From Campylobacter suis (GTDB taxonomy: Bacteria; Campylobacterota; Campylobacteria; Campylobacterales; Campylobacteraceae): a stretch of 64,000 bases of DNA. Below, piece after piece: positions 47,541 to 57,297 of this stretch. Under the pieces are notes generated by a model. That model made no database searches, was not told where the DNA came from, and saw only the letters and a program-made list of their open reading frames with translations. The stretch covers positions 496,001 to 560,000 of the forward strand of contig NZ_CAJHOE010000001.1 in assembly GCF_905120475.1 (NCBI RefSeq), in the 5' to 3' direction. Numbering within the stretch: position 1 is the first letter of the stretch; each line of letters opens with the position of its first letter. The position numbers were made by a program, and so were the translations under genes.

Positions 47541-49706
47541 TCATCTCCTTATTTTTATATCTATTTGGGTTAAATTTGAGTTTTCATCAAGGCATTTTAG
47601 TGTATGCTCGCCAAGTGGTAAGCTAACGATATTTTCGCTTCCGCTTTCTACTTTGATGAACTCGTTATCGTCTATTTTTAAGAAAATTTCATCTCCTAAA
47701 AAAGCATAGCATTTTACCATAATTTTGCTTACTTCATCAAAGGCTATGATATTTTCATTTGCATAAGGGCTTGAAAATATAGGTTTTTTGTCTCTTAAAT
47801 GCTCTTTGCAGGGACTTTGCGAGAGTTCTAGTTTGGTTAAAATTTCGTTTTTGATTAAAAAATCAAGCTCCTCGCTACGCATATTTTCACACTGCGATAG
47901 CTGTTTTACCTCCTCTATTATCTCATCATTTTGTTCATTTTTGCACTCTTTTAGGCTAAAGGCGTCAAGGCAGACTTTTTCGTTTTTTATGCCACTTGGC
48001 TTTCTCATAAAACTTAAATTTTCGTTTAAAGATATAAGCTTAAACATATCAAAAATGACCTTTGAAGCGTCCTTTAAACCAGTTAGCCCTATCATTTTTT
48101 GAGCGTTAAAATTTCCTATCCAAACGGCTATGGTGTAGTTTTGATTAACGCCAACAGCATAGATGTCCCTTGAGCCGTAGCTTGTTCCTGTTTTAAAGGC
48201 GATACGTGGCGTATTTTGTGCATATTTCCAAGCATTTCCTAGATATGTTCTACTTGCATTGCTTAAAATTTCTGCGGTTAAAAAGGCACTTTGTTCGCTG
48301 ATTAAAAATATCTCATCTTTTTGCCCGTTTACAAGCTCACCAGCAAACTCAAGTGGCTTTAGTATGCCTTTGTTTGCATATATCGTATAAAGATGAGCTA
48401 GGTTTAAAATGCTTATTTCAGAGCTACCAAGCACTATACTTGCTCCGTAAAATTCTTTTTTTTCGTCAACTAAATTTACTTTTTGCAGTAGCTCAAATAG
48501 CGAATTTTCACCAAGCTTTTCATTTAAGCTTACAAATGGGATATTTAGGCTAAAACGAAGTGCGTCAGATGCGCTCACTATGCCTATAAAGCTATTGTTG
48601 AAATTTCTTGGGGTATACTCATTTAGCGTTATTTGCGTATCTATAAGCTCTTTTTTAGGTGTTATCAGACCTCTATCAAGTCCTAGAGAAAATATAAATG
48701 GCTTTAGGGTGCTGCCTACATTTCGTCTCATATTTAGTGCGCTATTTTTGCCATCATTTGCCAGCTCGTCATGTGAGCCAACAAATGCTACTACGCTCAT
48801 TTTTTCGTTGTCAATAACTATACCAGCGGCGTTATTTGCGTTTTTTTCTCTTAACGCTAGCATGGAAGTTTTTAGGACATTTTGTAAATTTTGTTGCATT
48901 TTTAGACTTAAATTTGTATCTTTTAAGCCATTTTTTATGGCTACATCGCTAAAGTCAGGAGCGTTATAAGGTAGGTTTTTGCGGGTATTTTGAAACGGTT
49001 CGTTTTGCGCTCTGATAAAGGCGTTTTTATCGATGATATTAGCTTTGTAAAGCATTTTTATGACTCGATTTTTAAGGACATTTATATTTGAGCGACGATC
49101 GAGTCTATTTTTGTTTGGATTTTTAGGTATGGTGCTAAGAAGTGCCATTTGTGCATAGCTTAGTTCATCAAGATCTCTTTGAAAATAGCTAAATGAGGCA
49201 GCTTTTACTCCTTGTATGTTGCCACCATAAGGTGCTAGGTTAAAATAAAAATTTAAAATTTCATCTTTGCTAAAGCGCCACTCAAGCTGAAGCGCGACAA
49301 ATATCTCACGAATTTTGTTTGCATAGGTTCGTTCGTTTTGACTAAGCATTCTTGCTACTTGCATTGTTATTGTGCTTGCACCTATGCGGTTTTTATGGTT
49401 TATGTTGTGTATGGCGGCTCGTATGATAGAGAGTGGATTTATGCCAAAATGGTAGTAAAAATGCCTATCCTCAAAAAGCACAACGCTCTGCTTTAAAACA
49501 TCTGGGATATTTTTTGTATAAAATCTAAGAGCCCCATCGCTAGCAAGTTTTATGCGTAAAATTTCACCGTTGCTATCAAAAACAACCTTGCTTTCATCTT
49601 TTTTAAGCGTATCTAAATTTAATGGATAAATGACATCAAGCGTCAAAAAAACGCAAAAAAAAGCAATAAAAAAAAGAGTAAAAAGCTTTAAAATTTTAAA
49701 AAACAT
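47541..49706 (-). CDS. pbpC: Penicillin-binding protein 1C
   Basis: Bifunctional peptidoglycan synthase of 721 residues, anchored by one N-terminal helix (about 5-25). The glycosyltransferase domain has FEDRHFYYHFG and RIGASTITMQVARML (about 105-125). The transpeptidase has STLKPF (serine nucleophile, about 343), SLNIP and KTGTSYGSRD. A C-terminal BiPBP_C domain follows. The start of the downstream alpha-2-macroglobulin gene is one base behind the stop, so the two form one transcript. Confidence 0.94.
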   Translation of the reverse strand: MFFKILKLFTLFFIAFFCVFLTLDVIYPLNLDTLKKDESKVVFDSNGEILRIKLASDGALRFYTKNIPDVLKQSVVLFEDRHFYYHFGINPLSIIRAAIHNINHKNRIGASTITMQVARMLSQNERTYANKIREIFVALQLEWRFSKDEILNFYFNLAPYGGNIQGVKAASFSYFQRDLDELSYAQMALLSTIPKNPNKNRLDRRSNINVLKNRVIKMLYKANIIDKNAFIRAQNEPFQNTRKNLPYNAPDFSDVAIKNGLKDTNLSLKMQQNLQNVLKTSMLALREKNANNAAGIVIDNEKMSVVAFVGSHDELANDGKNSALNMRRNVGSTLKPFIFSLGLDRGLITPKKELIDTQITLNEYTPRNFNNSFIGIVSASDALRFSLNIPFVSLNEKLGENSLFELLQKVNLVDEKKEFYGASIVLGSSEISILNLAHLYTIYANKGILKPLEFAGELVNGQKDEIFLISEQSAFLTAEILSNASRTYLGNAWKYAQNTPRIAFKTGTSYGSRDIYAVGVNQNYTIAVWIGNFNAQKMIGLTGLKDASKVIFDMFKLISLNENLSFMRKPSGIKNEKVCLDAFSLKECKNEQNDEIIEEVKQLSQCENMRSEELDFLIKNEILTKLELSQSPCKEHLRDKKPIFSSPYANENIIAFDEVSKIMVKCYAFLGDEIFLKIDDNEFIKVESGSENIVSLPLGEHTLKCLDENSNLTQIDIKIRR

Positions 49707-49741
49707 AGGGCGGATTATATCAAAATTTATCTGCCTTTTGG

Positions 49742-49747
49742 TATAAT
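49742..49747 (+). promoter_or_regulatory. -10 box of the helicase gene
   Basis: TATAAT preceded by TTTTGG, 22 bases upstream of ATG 49770. It lies in the divergent region between pbpC and the helicase gene. Confidence 0.5.
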
Positions 49748-49769
49748 CAAGCCTTTTTTGGAGAAAACT

Positions 49770-51806
49770 ATGCCACTTTCAAAGTTAAATCAAGAGCAAT
49801 ACACTGCCGCAACCGCACCATCAGGACACAATCTAATCATAGCCTCAGCAGGCACAGGCAAAACCAGCACCATTGTTGCCCGTATTGCGCATTTGCTGCA
49901 CCAAGGCGTAAGTGCGGAAAAAATTTTACTACTTACATTTACAAACAAAGCCGCAAGCGAGATGATAGCTAGGTTGGGACGATACTTTGATAAGAGCGTA
50001 ACTAGCAAGATAACGGCTGGGACTTTTCACTCTGTGTCTTTTACTTTGCTTAAAGCACTTGGAAAAAATATAATTTTAAAGCAACCAAGTGAGCTTAAAA
50101 TTTTATTAAAAAGCCTTGTTGAGCGTAGAAAATTTTATCATCTAAGTGATGTAAAACCTTATGGTGGGGCATATTTATACGATGTTTACTCGCTTTATCA
50201 AAATACTGAAACTAAGCTTAGCTTTTATGAATACTTTAAACAAAAAAATGATGAACAAGCTGTTTATGCTGAAATTTACGACGATGTTTTGCGTGAGTTT
50301 GAGACAGAAAAGGAGAAATTTGGCTATGCTGATTTTAATGATTTGCTCATAAAAATGCGAAATGAATTAAATAGTGGAGCAAATTTAGCTTTTGATGAAA
50401 TTTTGATTGACGAGTATCAGGATACAAACACTTTACAAGGCTCATTGATTGATGCGTTTAAGACAAAAAGCCTTTTTTGTGTTGGCGACTTTGATCAAAG
50501 CATTTATGCGTTTAATGGTGCAAATATCGAGATTATAGGCACCTTTAGCGAGCGTTTTAAGGACGCAAATATCTATGCTTTAAATATCAACTACCGTTCA
50601 AGCTCAAGCATATTAGCCCTTGCTAATAAGGTCATAGCAAATAATCCACGCTTATACCCTAAAAACTTAATCGTAAGCCGTGAAGGAGAGTTTAAGCCAC
50701 CGCGCCTACTAGTTTATAACGAACTAATCGAGCAGTATGAAAATATCGCCGACATTATCTCGCTAAGCCCTTTACCGCGCGAAGATATAGCAGTCATTTT
50801 TCGTAATAACTCATCTGCAGATGGCGTTGAGATAGCGCTTCGTGAGCGAGGCATAAGCGCAAAACGCAAGGGTAGTACCAGTTTTTTTGAAAGCAGGGAG
50901 ATAAAAGCACTTATTGACATCATGGGTATCGTTGTTAATCCGCGTGATATAATGGCGTTTATACATATATTTGAGTATGCAAAAGGTATCGGAAGTGCCG
51001 TGGCAAAGGAGCTTTTTGACGCATTGATGAAACTTGGGCATAAGAGTGTGTTGGACGGAATTTTAAATCCAGACACAAGCGTAAATATCTCAAGTAGCCG
51101 CGGACGAAATTACCAGCTGGGGCTTTTTGACGATCTTGATGAATTTGGCGATACAGCTAGGTTTTCAAAGTTAGGGTTTAGTCAAAATTTTATCTCACAC
51201 CCAGCCTTAAAACTTCAAAAACTTAGCGAAAATGGAGCCGAATTTCTATATGAAGCGTATAAGCTTTTTGGCTCACTTTGTACGCTAAAAAGTCCAAATT
51301 TGGCTATAAATGAGATAAAAAATAGCAAAATTTATAATTTCATCGTCGATACGCTTGCCACAAAAAGAGCTACGCTTAAAAATGGAAGCGTTGATCCTGC
51401 GTTATTTAACGAAGCAAAAGAGCGTATCATACGAAAGGCCAGCTTGCTTGCTGAGATGAGTAAAAATTATAATGATATTAGTAAATTTTATAATTTTTTA
51501 ACCCTTGGAAGCTCTGAAATGAGTGAAGGGCAGGGTGTAAATTTGCTTAGTGTGCATGCCAGCAAGGGGCTTGAGTTTGGTCTTGTTTTTGTTGTTGATC
51601 TGGCACAAAACCGATTTCCAAATTTAAAACTCATGAATATGGGAGGCTCTTTAGATGAGGAGCGAAGGCTCTTTTATGTGGCGGTCACACGGGCAAAAGA
51701 TGAGCTTTATCTAAGTTATGCAAAATTCGACAAGATAAAAAAAGTAAACTATCTACCAAGCTGCTTTTTAGTAGAAGCTGGTATGGCAAAGCCTGATATG
51801 GTTTGA
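49770..51806 (+). CDS. UvrD/Rep-family ATP-dependent DNA helicase
   Basis: Superfamily 1A 3'-5' helicase of 678 residues for repair or replication restart. Motifs: Q motif LNQEQYTAA, Walker A ASAGTGKTST (about 25-34), LTFTNKAASEM (Ia), DEYQDTN (II), GDFDQSIYAFNGA (III), NYRSS (IV), SVHASKGLEFGLVFV (V) and VAVTRAKDELYLSYA (VI). A longer frame begins at 49758 with TTG, but that codon lies in the ribosome site (TTGGAG); ATG 49770 is the start. It is somewhat shorter than UvrD. Confidence 0.93.
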   Translation: MPLSKLNQEQYTAATAPSGHNLIIASAGTGKTSTIVARIAHLLHQGVSAEKILLLTFTNKAASEMIARLGRYFDKSVTSKITAGTFHSVSFTLLKALGKNIILKQPSELKILLKSLVERRKFYHLSDVKPYGGAYLYDVYSLYQNTETKLSFYEYFKQKNDEQAVYAEIYDDVLREFETEKEKFGYADFNDLLIKMRNELNSGANLAFDEILIDEYQDTNTLQGSLIDAFKTKSLFCVGDFDQSIYAFNGANIEIIGTFSERFKDANIYALNINYRSSSSILALANKVIANNPRLYPKNLIVSREGEFKPPRLLVYNELIEQYENIADIISLSPLPREDIAVIFRNNSSADGVEIALRERGISAKRKGSTSFFESREIKALIDIMGIVVNPRDIMAFIHIFEYAKGIGSAVAKELFDALMKLGHKSVLDGILNPDTSVNISSSRGRNYQLGLFDDLDEFGDTARFSKLGFSQNFISHPALKLQKLSENGAEFLYEAYKLFGSLCTLKSPNLAINEIKNSKIYNFIVDTLATKRATLKNGSVDPALFNEAKERIIRKASLLAEMSKNYNDISKFYNFLTLGSSEMSEGQGVNLLSVHASKGLEFGLVFVVDLAQNRFPNLKLMNMGGSLDEERRLFYVAVTRAKDELYLSYAKFDKIKKVNYLPSCFLVEAGMAKPDMV

Positions 51807-51817
51807 TAAAAAAAGAT

Positions 51818-51844
51818 AAAGCCAGAGCCAAAAGCCCTGACTTT
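51818..51844 (-). terminator. Terminator of the chemoreceptor gene
   Basis: On the minus strand, AAAG-CAGGGC and GCTCTG-CTTT form a stem with one mismatch and one wobble pair around TTTTG, followed by ATCTTTTTTT. It sits between the convergent helicase and chemoreceptor genes. Confidence 0.6.
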
Positions 51845-51851
51845 TTGTTTT

Positions 51852-53543
51852 TTAGGTTCTAAATTCGCCAAGTTTGTGATTTAGCGCATCGGTCATTTTG
51901 TTTAGGTGCTCTGCTGCTGCGGCAATCTCTTGAACGCTTCTTGCATTTTCAGTTGAAAGAGCGTTAATGTTTGCGATATTTTCCATTATGCCATCAACGC
52001 TTTTACCTGTATTTATGAAGTCTTCTGTAGTCTTGTCTGACATGCCGATGGCGCCATTCATAGCATCACCCATGACTCTTATAGTCTCTTCAACATCACT
52101 GGCAACTTTGGTTAACTCTTGAATTTGTTTTGAGTTATGAGTCATTTGCTCACTACTATCGCCAATAGCTTGAACGATAACACTAATAGTCGCGTTTATC
52201 TCAGTTAGTGAGCTTTGTGTGCGTTCAGCTAGCTTTCTAACCTCATCAGCAACCACGGCAAATCCCCTGCCATGCTCGCCAGCCCTTGCCGCTTCTATGG
52301 CAGCATTAAGAGCTAGCAAGTTTGTCTGATCTGCAATATCGTTTATCACATCAAGGACTGATTTTACTTGATCGGCGTCTTTGCTTAGTTGCTCGATCTT
52401 AAGTGCCATTTCGCCTTCGATCTGGGCTGAATTCATGATCTGTCCTGATAAATTTTGTATAGCGTGGTTTGCTGTGGCGATGTATTCGCTTGCCTTTTGA
52501 AGGTCGCTTTTGCCAACTTTTGCTAGTTCAACAGAATCTGACATAGTTGTTTGCATGTTTGAACACTTTTGAGTGGCAAGAGTTACCATTTCGGTTGACT
52601 CTTCAACTCGTTTGCCAGTTTGAAGTGAGGTGGAGCTTAACTCATTTGCGATAGAGCTATTTTCTGATGAGAGACTTTTTGCGTTTGCGATAAGAACCCT
52701 TACTTTTTCGATAAAATCATTTATGGCGCTACTAGCTTGTGCTATCTCGTCCTTGCCTTTAACCTCAAGTTTTCTTGTAAGATCACCATCTCCGCTTGAT
52801 AGGTTTTTAGCCCTTGTGATGAGTTCATCTAGTGGTTTGATGATAGAAAATTTTGAATATAACATCGTTAAAATAAGTGCTATTACGGCTATAACGACAG
52901 CTAGTATAATAAACATCATCAAATTTTCAGATGCCATTTTTTCTTGATGTTCTTCGGTCTCCTTGATGAGCTCGTTTAGAGAATTTAATGATGTTGCCAT
53001 AGCTATAACAAAATCCTCGCCAGCTATCTTAATAGCCTGAGATATGCCTAGTCTTTGAGTGTCTTCTCCATTGCTAGTTACGGTATATTCAACAAATTCA
53101 TCAAGAGTGCTTGTTCTTATGTACTCTTTAACAAATTTTACACCATGTTTGTCGGCTACTTCAAGTCTGTTTTTGCCATTTAGATCTGGCTGTGTTGGGT
53201 GCATAACATAGGTGCCGTCTGGTTTCATGATAAAAGCATAGCCTGTTTTATACTTTCCAAAGACTATGTTTTTGACATATTTAAATATGATATCATTAAT
53301 GGTAACATCCTTGCCTTCACCATCTTCCATATATGTTTTTTGTATTGCACTAATGAAGTCCGTGTAAATTTTCATCTCATTTACTAAAGCAGTTTTTTGC
53401 TTATCCATAAGAGAATTATGCAACTCCTCTTTTGAATGGGTGATCATATCGCCCGAAAATTTGTGATTTAAAGCAACAAGGGCTACTAGCAAAACCGTTA
53501 GTGATGCTATAACCATCATAGTCACTTTACCTGATATTTTCAT
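51852..53543 (-). CDS. Methyl-accepting chemotaxis protein with Cache sensor
   Basis: Chemoreceptor of 563 residues. First membrane helix about 8-27, periplasmic single-Cache domain with [25 protein letters not shown] (about 99-123), second helix about 207-229, HAMP, and a signalling domain whose tip reads [45 protein letters not shown] (about 390-434). The YVMHP pattern is common in sCache_2-type receptors for small organic acids; the ligand here is unknown. The start has AAAGGAG, and a TATAAT lies at 53578-53583. It would signal through CheA/CheW to the flagellar motor. Confidence 0.95.
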   Translation of the reverse strand: MKISGKVTMMVIASLTVLLVALVALNHKFSGDMITHSKEELHNSLMDKQKTALVNEMKIYTDFISAIQKTYMEDGEGKDVTINDIIFKYVKNIVFGKYKTGYAFIMKPDGTYVMHPTQPDLNGKNRLEVADKHGVKFVKEYIRTSTLDEFVEYTVTSNGEDTQRLGISQAIKIAGEDFVIAMATSLNSLNELIKETEEHQEKMASENLMMFIILAVVIAVIALILTMLYSKFSIIKPLDELITRAKNLSSGDGDLTRKLEVKGKDEIAQASSAINDFIEKVRVLIANAKSLSSENSSIANELSSTSLQTGKRVEESTEMVTLATQKCSNMQTTMSDSVELAKVGKSDLQKASEYIATANHAIQNLSGQIMNSAQIEGEMALKIEQLSKDADQVKSVLDVINDIADQTNLLALNAAIEAARAGEHGRGFAVVADEVRKLAERTQSSLTEINATISVIVQAIGDSSEQMTHNSKQIQELTKVASDVEETIRVMGDAMNGAIGMSDKTTEDFINTGKSVDGIMENIANINALSTENARSVQEIAAAAEHLNKMTDALNHKLGEFRT

Positions 53544-53577
53544 CTTTAACTCCTTTGCTTGAAATTTTGTGTTTATT

Positions 53578-53583
53578 ATTATA
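53578..53583 (-). promoter_or_regulatory. -10 box of the chemoreceptor gene
   Basis: TATAAT with a preceding TG on the minus strand, 34 bases upstream of the start codon. Confidence 0.45.
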
Positions 53584-53750
53584 CATCAAAATACTGAAAA
53601 AAAACAAATAATATAAAATTTTTTATGATTTTTTAATTTTTTGTTTAAAATCATAGAGATAATTTGAATGTTGGGCAATTTTAGACATCGATATAATTTT
53701 GTTTTTAATGGGAAAAATTTAGCTTTTAAAATATTTTAGTTAAAGTGGGT

Positions 53751-53763
53751 CTTTAAACTGGTT
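53751..53763. repeat. Distal copy of 13-bp direct repeat (att-like)
   Basis: CTTTAAACTGGTT, identical to 54784-54796, which overlaps the 3' end of the tRNA-fMet gene. The flanks agree further (GG and CC side) with mismatches. The distance of 1033 bases and the tRNA-end position fit attachment sites of an integrated element. The stop codon of the polymerase-like pseudogene lies within this copy. Confidence 0.6.
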
Positions 53764-54304
53764 TCAATGTATCTGGATAAAACCTAACCCTTTCCATAGT
53801 AGCTTCAAGCACCTTAGCCGTCCTAGCAGGGGCTGAACCTTGAGCTTGTTTAGCTTTTCTAGTTCTTTTTATGTAATCTGCCCAAGTCTTACCATTATTA
53901 TTAATACTGCTTTTAGCAAACTCATCAATACTCTTTTGGGTTTGTATAGAAGTTGCTATGAGCTTACAGATATTAGCTATGGTTGTTTTGCTTGAGCTTA
54001 TACTACTTAAAACTGACTTTATGACAATATAAGCTACCTTATCAAGCTCAAAGCCATCCAAGAAAGTATGTACTGCTCTATCTCTAGCACATTTTGGGCT
54101 TGTGCTTTTATAGTCTATTAAAGCTGTGTAGTAAGGGCTTACTAGCTCAAATATAACAACTGCACCTACCTTTGTATCACTAAGTTTGCCATTACTCATA
54201 GCATCATTATGCTCACGAGTGAATTTCTCTATACCCTCATTAATGCCCTGTTATTCTAATCTTAGTTGGTCATTAAATCTAGTTTGGTCTATGTCCTTGC
54301 TCAT
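53753..54304 (-). pseudogene. Relic of T7-type phage RNA polymerase (N-terminal domain)
   Basis: Conceptual start ATG 54304 with AAAGGAG in front. A TAA (54251-54253) interrupts the frame after 17 codons; the frame then continues for 165 codons to the TAA at 53753-53755. The middle aligns with T7 RNA polymerase residues from about 25 to 140: DQLRLE / EQLALE, then TFLDGFELDKVAYIVIKSVL versus T7 QFLQEIKPEAVAYITIKTTL, then TTIANICKLIATSI versus TTVQAVASAIGRAI. The palm and fingers (the catalytic part, about 600 residues) are absent. The last 50 residues do not match T7 polymerase and may come from a deletion fusion. Recognition is from memory of the T7 sequence; a profile search would settle it. 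Confidence 0.72.
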
Positions 54305-54783
54305 CATTAACTCCTTTAGTCTATGTTGGTTTAGAAGTAAAAGATGAGTTAAGAAAGCTTTATAAGTGTATTAAAGGTGTTGTATAAGTAATAGCTATAG
54401 CCATCTCTAGCAACACTTTAAGTATCTCTTAGTAATACTTTAACCACTTCTTAGGGCTTGCTTCCCACTCTTTTCTCCTAGAGGGGTAGTTAAATCTCCT
54501 TTTTTGCCCTATACTTATTAATAATATTATTAATTTGATTAAGTGGCTAAAAATGAGTGACAAAGCAACTGGCTTAAATAATGCTAGAAATAGACTATTA
54601 TGTTTTAAGCTGGTTACTTTACGGATTGAAGTTGTTAATGTTGATGTTTGTTAAAGGTTGTTTTAAGTATTAGCTTAACTTGTGCTTGAAGTAGGTGAGC
54701 TACTTAAAAGCTCCTCGAATTTAAGGGAGTTAAGGTATACTTAAGTTGGGTTAAGTGTAGTTATAGTATAGCAAAATACGGGG
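54305..54783. other. Non-coding part of the phage relic
   Basis: No convincing gene. It holds an exact 18-bp palindrome ATTAATAATATTATTAAT at 54517-54534, possibly an operator, and a 33-codon plus-strand frame at 54553-54654 without ribosome site. The segment belongs to the interval bounded by the att-like repeats. Confidence 0.5.
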
Positions 54784-54791
54784 CTTTAAAC

Positions 54792-54796
<5 letters not shown>
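54784..54796. repeat. tRNA-proximal copy of 13-bp direct repeat (att-like)
   Basis: CTTTAAACTGGTT; on the minus strand it reads AACCAGTTTAAAG, of which the first five bases are the end of tRNA-fMet (discriminator region and CCA). See the distal copy at 53751-53763. Confidence 0.6.
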
Positions 54797-54866
<70 letters not shown>

Positions 54867-54890
54867 TCATATTAAATTTGAGCTGAAGTG

Positions 54891-54965
54891 TGGATGGGGT
54901 AAGAGGATTCGAACCTCTGAATGACTGGACCAAAACCAGTTGCCTTACCGCTTGGCGATACCCCA
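54891..54965 (-). tRNA. tRNA-Gln (TTG)
   Basis: 75 nt; acceptor TGGGGTA pairs with TACCCCA, anticodon TTG in loop TTTTGGT on an ACTGG/CCAGT stem, T arm with TTCGAAT, CCA encoded. It lies 24 bases upstream of tRNA-fMet, in the same direction, so they are probably one transcript. Confidence 0.95.
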
Positions 54966-55041
54966 ACGCTTTAAAAAAGAAATTGAATTATACAGATTTT
55001 TTTATCATTTGTCAAGGAAAAACGGCAAAAAAAGTTAAAAA

Positions 55042-57159
55042 TTATAAAATTTCTCGCTGTCCTTTGGCGTTTAAAGTGCTTAAAACACCCATTCTTTCCA
55101 TTTGCTCAAGTATATTTGCTGAACGGTTATAACCAACACCAAGACGGCGTTGCAGATATGATATAGATGTTTTTTGCTCGCTTAATACTATCTCTTTTGC
55201 CTGCTCATAAAGTTCATCAAGCTCGCCTGCGGCAACCCCTTCGCTATTGCCGCCATCGCTACCATTAGTACCATCTGATAAAAATCTCTCATCATAAACG
55301 ACTTCTTGCTGTGCTTTTAAAAACTCAACTATATTTTCAATCTCTTTTTCGCTAGCAAAAGGAGCATGAAGTCTGATAATACCAGGGCTTCCTGGAGGAG
55401 TAAAGAGCATATCACCACGACCAAGCAGGCTTTCTGCACCCATTTGATCAAGTATGACTTTACTATCAATACGCTGACCTACACGGTAACTTACGCGACT
55501 TGGTAAATTTGCTTTAATAAGACCAGTTACGACATCTACGCTTGGGCGTTGGGTGGCTACTATAAGGTGTATGCCAGACGCTCTTGCCATCTGTGCAAGG
55601 CGACCTATGTAAAGCTCAACATCTTTGCCGCTTGTCATCATAAGATCAGCTAACTCGTCTATGATAACTACGATGTATGGAAACTGCTCGCCGCCCTCTG
55701 ATTTCATCTTTTCGTTATAGCTTTCTATATTTTTTACTCTTGCGTGACTCATTATGCTATATCGACGCTCCATCTCAGCAACCATGTTTGAAAGTGCCGT
55801 TATGGCTTGTTTTGCCTGAGTTATTACAGGAGTTAATAGATGCGGTATGTCGTTATAGATACTAAATTCTAGCATCTTTGGATCTATCATCATAAGGCGT
55901 AAAGTTTGCGGAGAATTTCTGTAAAGCAGGCTTAAAAGCATAGCATTTATGCCCACACTTTTTCCAGAGCCAGTAGTTCCTGCTATTAGTAAATGAGGAA
56001 GTTTTTTAAGGTCTGTTATAAATGGCGCACCCACTATATCTTTGCCAAGTGCCATTGTAAGAGGGCTAGCGGCATTTTTAAAGATATCGCTTTCTAAAAT
56101 TTCTTTTAAGTAAATAGTCTCTGTGTTTTTATTTGGAACTTCTATGCCAACAACATCTTTGCCAGGGATAGGTGCTTGTATACGGATAGTTTGAGCTTTT
56201 AGTGCCATAGCTAAGTCATCTTGGAGGGTAAGAATTTTGCTTACTTTTACATCTGGTGCTGGCTTAAACTCAAATGTTGTCACTATAGGCCCTGTGTAAG
56301 TCCTAACAACATCGCCGTTTATTTTAAATTTCCTTAGCTTATCAAGTAGGTCTGAAATTTTCTGATCGATTTCGTCTTCGTTTACGCTATTTATGCGCTT
56401 TGGCGGATCGGCTAGAAATTTTAGTGATGGTAGTTCAAAGTTTTTTGGTTTTTCAACTTTTCCTTGCTCGATTTGAGATAATAGCTTTTTATTTTCGGCA
56501 ACTTCGTTTAAAATTTCCACATTATTTTTACGGGAATGGCGTGTTATAGCCGGCTTTTCAAGTTCATCAAGCTCATCTTGTATTGCAAGTTCTTTTATGT
56601 TTTCTAAAATTTCAGGCTCGCTTGGAGTTTTTTCAGTCTTTGGTTCTTGTTTTTGTGAAGATTGTTTTGCTTTTTCTGGCTTTAGTGCAGGTTCAGGATT
56701 TTGTCTTTGTAAAGGTTGTAACTCTTGTGTTGTTTGAGTATCGGCTTGAGTGATAGGAGGTATCTTTATTGTTGCATTTGGATCAACATAGGCTTTTTTT
56801 ATTAGAGATAAAACACCCTCTTTAAAAACCATACTTATAGACAGGACAAAAAGTCCCATAATAATGATAAAAGTGCCTAGCTTTCCAATAACTTCGTTTA
56901 GAGCATCGTTTATAAATTTACCAATAATTCCATCAAAAGGAGCATCAAACAAAAATGCTTCAAGCATTAAAAGTGCTATCCCCAGCAAAAAGCTACCAAC
57001 TCCAAGCTGTGCTAGATCGATATTAAAGTTTATAAAATTCTTATATAAAAAGTAGGCTAGGGCGATTAGTAAAAATGGATAAATGTATGATAAAAGCCCA
57101 AAAAGCGAGAGATTTAGAGTGCCTAAAAACTGACCAAAGCTACCAACAAAGTCAGCCAT
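55042..57159 (-). CDS. ftsK: DNA translocase FtsK
   Basis: Septum-located DNA pump of 705 residues for chromosome dimer resolution and segregation. Four N-terminal helices (about 10-120), a Pro/Gln/Lys/Glu-rich linker (about 140-225), and the motor with Walker A IAGTTGSGKSVGINAML (about 383-399) and Walker B VVIIDELADLM. A C-terminal gamma winged-helix domain (about 640-700; ISYLQRRLGVGYNRSANILEQMERMGV) should read the KOPS-like polar motif. The linker is short compared with E. coli FtsK. Confidence 0.96.
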   Translation of the reverse strand: MADFVGSFGQFLGTLNLSLFGLLSYIYPFLLIALAYFLYKNFINFNIDLAQLGVGSFLLGIALLMLEAFLFDAPFDGIIGKFINDALNEVIGKLGTFIIIMGLFVLSISMVFKEGVLSLIKKAYVDPNATIKIPPITQADTQTTQELQPLQRQNPEPALKPEKAKQSSQKQEPKTEKTPSEPEILENIKELAIQDELDELEKPAITRHSRKNNVEILNEVAENKKLLSQIEQGKVEKPKNFELPSLKFLADPPKRINSVNEDEIDQKISDLLDKLRKFKINGDVVRTYTGPIVTTFEFKPAPDVKVSKILTLQDDLAMALKAQTIRIQAPIPGKDVVGIEVPNKNTETIYLKEILESDIFKNAASPLTMALGKDIVGAPFITDLKKLPHLLIAGTTGSGKSVGINAMLLSLLYRNSPQTLRLMMIDPKMLEFSIYNDIPHLLTPVITQAKQAITALSNMVAEMERRYSIMSHARVKNIESYNEKMKSEGGEQFPYIVVIIDELADLMMTSGKDVELYIGRLAQMARASGIHLIVATQRPSVDVVTGLIKANLPSRVSYRVGQRIDSKVILDQMGAESLLGRGDMLFTPPGSPGIIRLHAPFASEKEIENIVEFLKAQQEVVYDERFLSDGTNGSDGGNSEGVAAGELDELYEQAKEIVLSEQKTSISYLQRRLGVGYNRSANILEQMERMGVLSTLNAKGQREIL

Positions 57160-57247
57160 TGGCAGATATGTACAAAGTGCAAAATAGATTAAAATACAAG
57201 TTGATATGATAAAAATAGTTTGTCGTAAAATGGCTAATCCTTTAAAA

Positions 57248-57282
57248 TTTAAAAGCTCTATTATATCAACAGAGCTTTTAAA
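57248..57282 (-). terminator. Terminator of flgL
   Basis: TTTAAAAGCTCT and AGAGCTTTTAAA form a perfect 12-bp stem with an 11-base loop, starting 15 bases behind the flgL stop codon on the minus strand and followed by TTTTAAAGG. Confidence 0.75.
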
Positions 57283-57297
57283 AACGCCTAAAATGGC

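Noticed and set aside
54553-54654. 33-codon plus-strand frame in the phage relic
   Set aside because: No ribosome site and no recognisable motif.
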